This document shows positions 4,797 to 6,630 of a DNA stretch of 6,630 nt, one piece after another (position 1 is the first letter of the stretch; every line of letters starts with the position of its first letter). Source of the DNA: JAAZIN01 sp033809435 (lineage in GTDB: Bacteria > Bacillota > Dethiobacteria > DTU022); assembly GCA_033809435.1 (NCBI GenBank), contig JAPXLS010000125.1, positions 1-6,630 on the forward strand, read 5' to 3'. The notes beneath the pieces were generated by a model that was not told the origin of the DNA, made no database searches, and worked only from the letters and a program-made list of their open reading frames with translations. A program made the translations under genes and the position numbers.

Positions 4797-6215
4797 TTAG
4801 AGGATATATTTACTTAAGTCTTTATTTTTAACAATTTTGAGTAATTTATTCCTGACATACCCCCTATCGATGATTATTTCTCTGGTGTCGTGGTCCGGCA
4901 ATTCATATGAGATCTCTTCCAGGACTTTCTCCATAATTGTGTGAAGGCGGCGGGCGCCGATATTCTCCATCTCCTGGTTAAGCTCGCAGGCCACACGGGC
5001 AATCTCCTCGATTGCCTCCGGGGTGAAAGTTAAACTGATCCCTTCCGTCTCCATGAGAGCGATGTACTGTTTCAGCAAAGCATTGTTCGGTTCGGTCAGA
5101 ATTCGCTTGAAATCCTCTTCCGAAAGGCTTTTCAGCTCCACCCTGATGGGAAAACGCCCCTGCAGCTCGGGAATCAAATCCGACGGTTTGCTCATATGAA
5201 AGGCTCCGGCGGCAATAAAGAGCACATGGTCCGTTTTTACCGGACCGTACTTCGTCACCACCGTTGACCCTTCGACTATAGGCAGGATATCCCGCTGCAC
5301 TCCCTCCCGGGAGACATCCGGCCCGGCGGCATATCCTTCCTTTCCCGCGATCTTGTCAATTTCATCAATAAAGATAATCCCAAGTTGTTCCGCCTTGTCC
5401 ACGGCCTCGGATATGACTGCATCCATATCGATAAGCCTCTGCGCCTCCTCTTGCTTCAAGATTTTCCGGGCTTCGGACACGGTTACCTTCTTTTTGATCT
5501 TCTTTGAAGGCATTATATTACCCAGGATATCCTGTAGATTTACTCCCATTTCCTCCATCCCCTGCCCGGTAAATATCTCGAGCATGGGCGGCCTCCGATC
5601 ATCTATTTCTATCTCCACGTACTGCTCTTCCAGATCACCTTTTTTCAGCTTTCCGGAAACCAGGGTCCGCTCCTCCTGCGCCAGGCGCAGGCGTTCCTGG
5701 AAACCGGCCTCATCGGCGTTTGTCTCTTCGGATGGGGGCTGCGCCGGGGAAAACAGAAATCCCAGGGGATTGAGCTGGCGTCGCTTTTTCCGGGGCAGGG
5801 GGGCCAGAAGCTCCACCAGCCTCTCCTCCGCGGCGCGGGCTGCCTGACTCTCCACCTTCTCCATCCTCTCGCCCTGCACGATCCTTATCGCCGTCTCCAC
5901 GAGATCGCGGATCATGGCCTCCACATCGCGCCCCACATATCCGACTTCGGTAAACTTGGTCGCCTCGACCTTGACAAAAGGGGCGTTCACCAGGCGGGCC
6001 AGCCGGCGGGCTATCTCGGTTTTTCCCACACCCGTGGGCCCGATCATGATTATATTTTTCGGTATAATCTCTTCCTGCAGTTCTCCCGTCAGCTGCTTGC
6101 GCCGGTAGCGGTTGCGCAGCGCTATGGCCACGCACCGTTTGGCCTCTTCCTGGCCGATAATAAAACGATCCAGCTCGGCCACGATCCGGCGGGGGGTTAA
6201 ATTGTCTCCGCTCAT
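4797..6215 (-). CDS. hslU: HslU (ClpY), AAA+ ATPase of the HslUV protease
   Basis: Hexameric cytoplasmic unfoldase that recognises, unfolds and threads proteins into the HslV peptidase. All hallmark elements are present in the 472 residues: N-terminal LTPRRIVAELDRFIIGQEEA (6-25), Walker A GPTGVGKT (59-66), pore loop GYVGRD (92-97), Walker B IIFIDEID (280-287), arginine finger in ELQGRFP (R354) and sensor 2 in GARR (R422). The C-terminal LSKYIL (467-472) is the tail that docks into HslV and activates it. The I domain spans about 110-240 and contains a variable, proline- and charge-rich stretch (139-171). It is slightly longer than E. coli HslU (443 residues), largely through the I domain. The ATG at 6215 has AAGGA close upstream and begins the conserved N-terminus. 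It lies 21 bases after hslV and 25 before codY, so the three genes are probably co-transcribed. Confidence 0.98.
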   Translation of the reverse strand: MSGDNLTPRRIVAELDRFIIGQEEAKRCVAIALRNRYRRKQLTGELQEEIIPKNIIMIGPTGVGKTEIARRLARLVNAPFVKVEATKFTEVGYVGRDVEAMIRDLVETAIRIVQGERMEKVESQAARAAEERLVELLAPLPRKKRRQLNPLGFLFSPAQPPSEETNADEAGFQERLRLAQEERTLVSGKLKKGDLEEQYVEIEIDDRRPPMLEIFTGQGMEEMGVNLQDILGNIMPSKKIKKKVTVSEARKILKQEEAQRLIDMDAVISEAVDKAEQLGIIFIDEIDKIAGKEGYAAGPDVSREGVQRDILPIVEGSTVVTKYGPVKTDHVLFIAAGAFHMSKPSDLIPELQGRFPIRVELKSLSEEDFKRILTEPNNALLKQYIALMETEGISLTFTPEAIEEIARVACELNQEMENIGARRLHTIMEKVLEEISYELPDHDTREIIIDRGYVRNKLLKIVKNKDLSKYIL

Positions 6216-6236
6216 TTCCTTGCCAACCCCTCTACT

Positions 6237-6630
6237 CTACAATTCTTCCACTATGATGCGATCATTGGTATAGATACAGATTTCAGAAGCGATCTTCATG
6301 GACTGGTACACAATGTCGCGAAGCTCAAGATCGCTGTTTCTCGACAGCGCCCTGGCCGCGGCAAGGGCATAGGGCGCGCCCGAACCGACGGCGGCAATAT
6401 TGTCGTCGGGCTCGATGACCTCGCCGGTGCCGGAGATGAGCAGCAGCGCCTCGCTGCTGGCGGCCAGCAGCATCGCTTCAAGCCTTCTCAGGACCCGGTC
6501 GGTTCGCCACTCCTTGGCCAGCTCCACCGACGCCCGGATCAGGTTGCCCTGATAGCTTTCCAGCTTCGCCTCCAGCTTTTCGCAGAGGGTCAGGGCATCG
6601 GCCACGGAACCGGCATAGCCGGCAATAATT
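6237..6630 (-). CDS. hslV: HslV (ClpQ) threonine peptidase subunit, 5' end cut by window edge
   Basis: Proteolytic subunit of the HslUV protease, a double ring of six-membered rings related to proteasome beta subunits. The visible 130 residues match the E. coli protein from about residue 43 to near its end. In order these are IIAGYAGSVADALTLCEKLE (1-20), SVELAKEWRTDRVLRRLEAM (34-53), the conserved VGSGAPYALAAARAL (81-95), and ICIYTNDRIIVEEL (117-130) at the C-terminus. The catalytic N-terminal threonine and about 40 further residues lie beyond the right edge. The frame stays open there, so the GTG at 6605 is internal and not a start. The usual GSGG reads GSGA here. It precedes hslU by 21 bases, and its partner's C-terminal docking tail is intact, so a working protease is expected if the missing part is normal. 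Confidence 0.97.
   Translation of the reverse strand, partial: IIAGYAGSVADALTLCEKLEAKLESYQGNLIRASVELAKEWRTDRVLRRLEAMLLAASSEALLLISGTGEVIEPDDNIAAVGSGAPYALAAARALSRNSDLELRDIVYQSMKIASEICIYTNDRIIVEEL

Overview
The window looks like a chromosomal stretch from a member of the Bacillota (Firmicutes), probably an anaerobic clostridial-type lineage. The main support is the gene order hslV-hslU-codY on the minus strand, the Firmicutes clpQ-clpY-codY arrangement, with a CodY whose DNA-binding helix-turn-helix is nearly identical to the Bacillus subtilis one as I recall it. Strong AGGAGG-type ribosome binding sites, several TTG/GTG starts and a small one-cluster ferredoxin fit the same picture. I cannot name a genus.

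Layout, left to right. (1) 2-637, plus: a YheO/DauR-type transcriptional regulator cut by the left edge. It converges on (2) 710-895, minus: a 61-residue [4Fe-4S] ferredoxin, with a perfect 12-bp stem-loop between them. (3) 1003-1206, minus: a small unrecognised protein, transcribed divergently from (4) 1313-1534, plus: a small XRE-family helix-turn-helix repressor-like protein. The 106-bp gap between them holds a good sigma-A-type promoter for the minus gene whose spacer is overlaid by an AAGGG...CCCTT operator-like repeat, with a second copy 25 bp away. (5) 1621-2190 and (6) 2192-3814, minus: a flavin-reductase-family FMN-binding protein and, upstream of it in transcription order, a sodium:solute symporter. 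The two are one base apart and probably translationally coupled. (7) 3913-3951: a rho-independent terminator ending the codY transcript. (8) 3971-4771 codY, (9) 4797-6215 hslU, (10) 6237-6630 hslV (its start lies beyond the right edge), all minus.

How they fit together. HslU (AAA+ unfoldase) and HslV (threonine peptidase) form the ClpYQ protease. CodY is the GTP and branched-chain amino acid sensing global regulator co-transcribed with them. The symporter/flavin reductase pair is a separate unit behind the codY terminator with its own candidate extended -10 promoter; its substrate cannot be read from the sequence. The ferredoxin, the small unknown protein and the XRE regulator may form a small regulatory neighbourhood, because GGG-TAT-CCC elements occur both in the divergent promoter and upstream of the ferredoxin gene; that link is inference.

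There is no gene-free stretch longer than about 160 bases, and I see no RNA gene, CRISPR array, insertion sequence or prophage structure. The window mostly holds recognisable housekeeping and regulatory genes. The least explained part is 926-1534, and I found no convincing case for a wholly new system.
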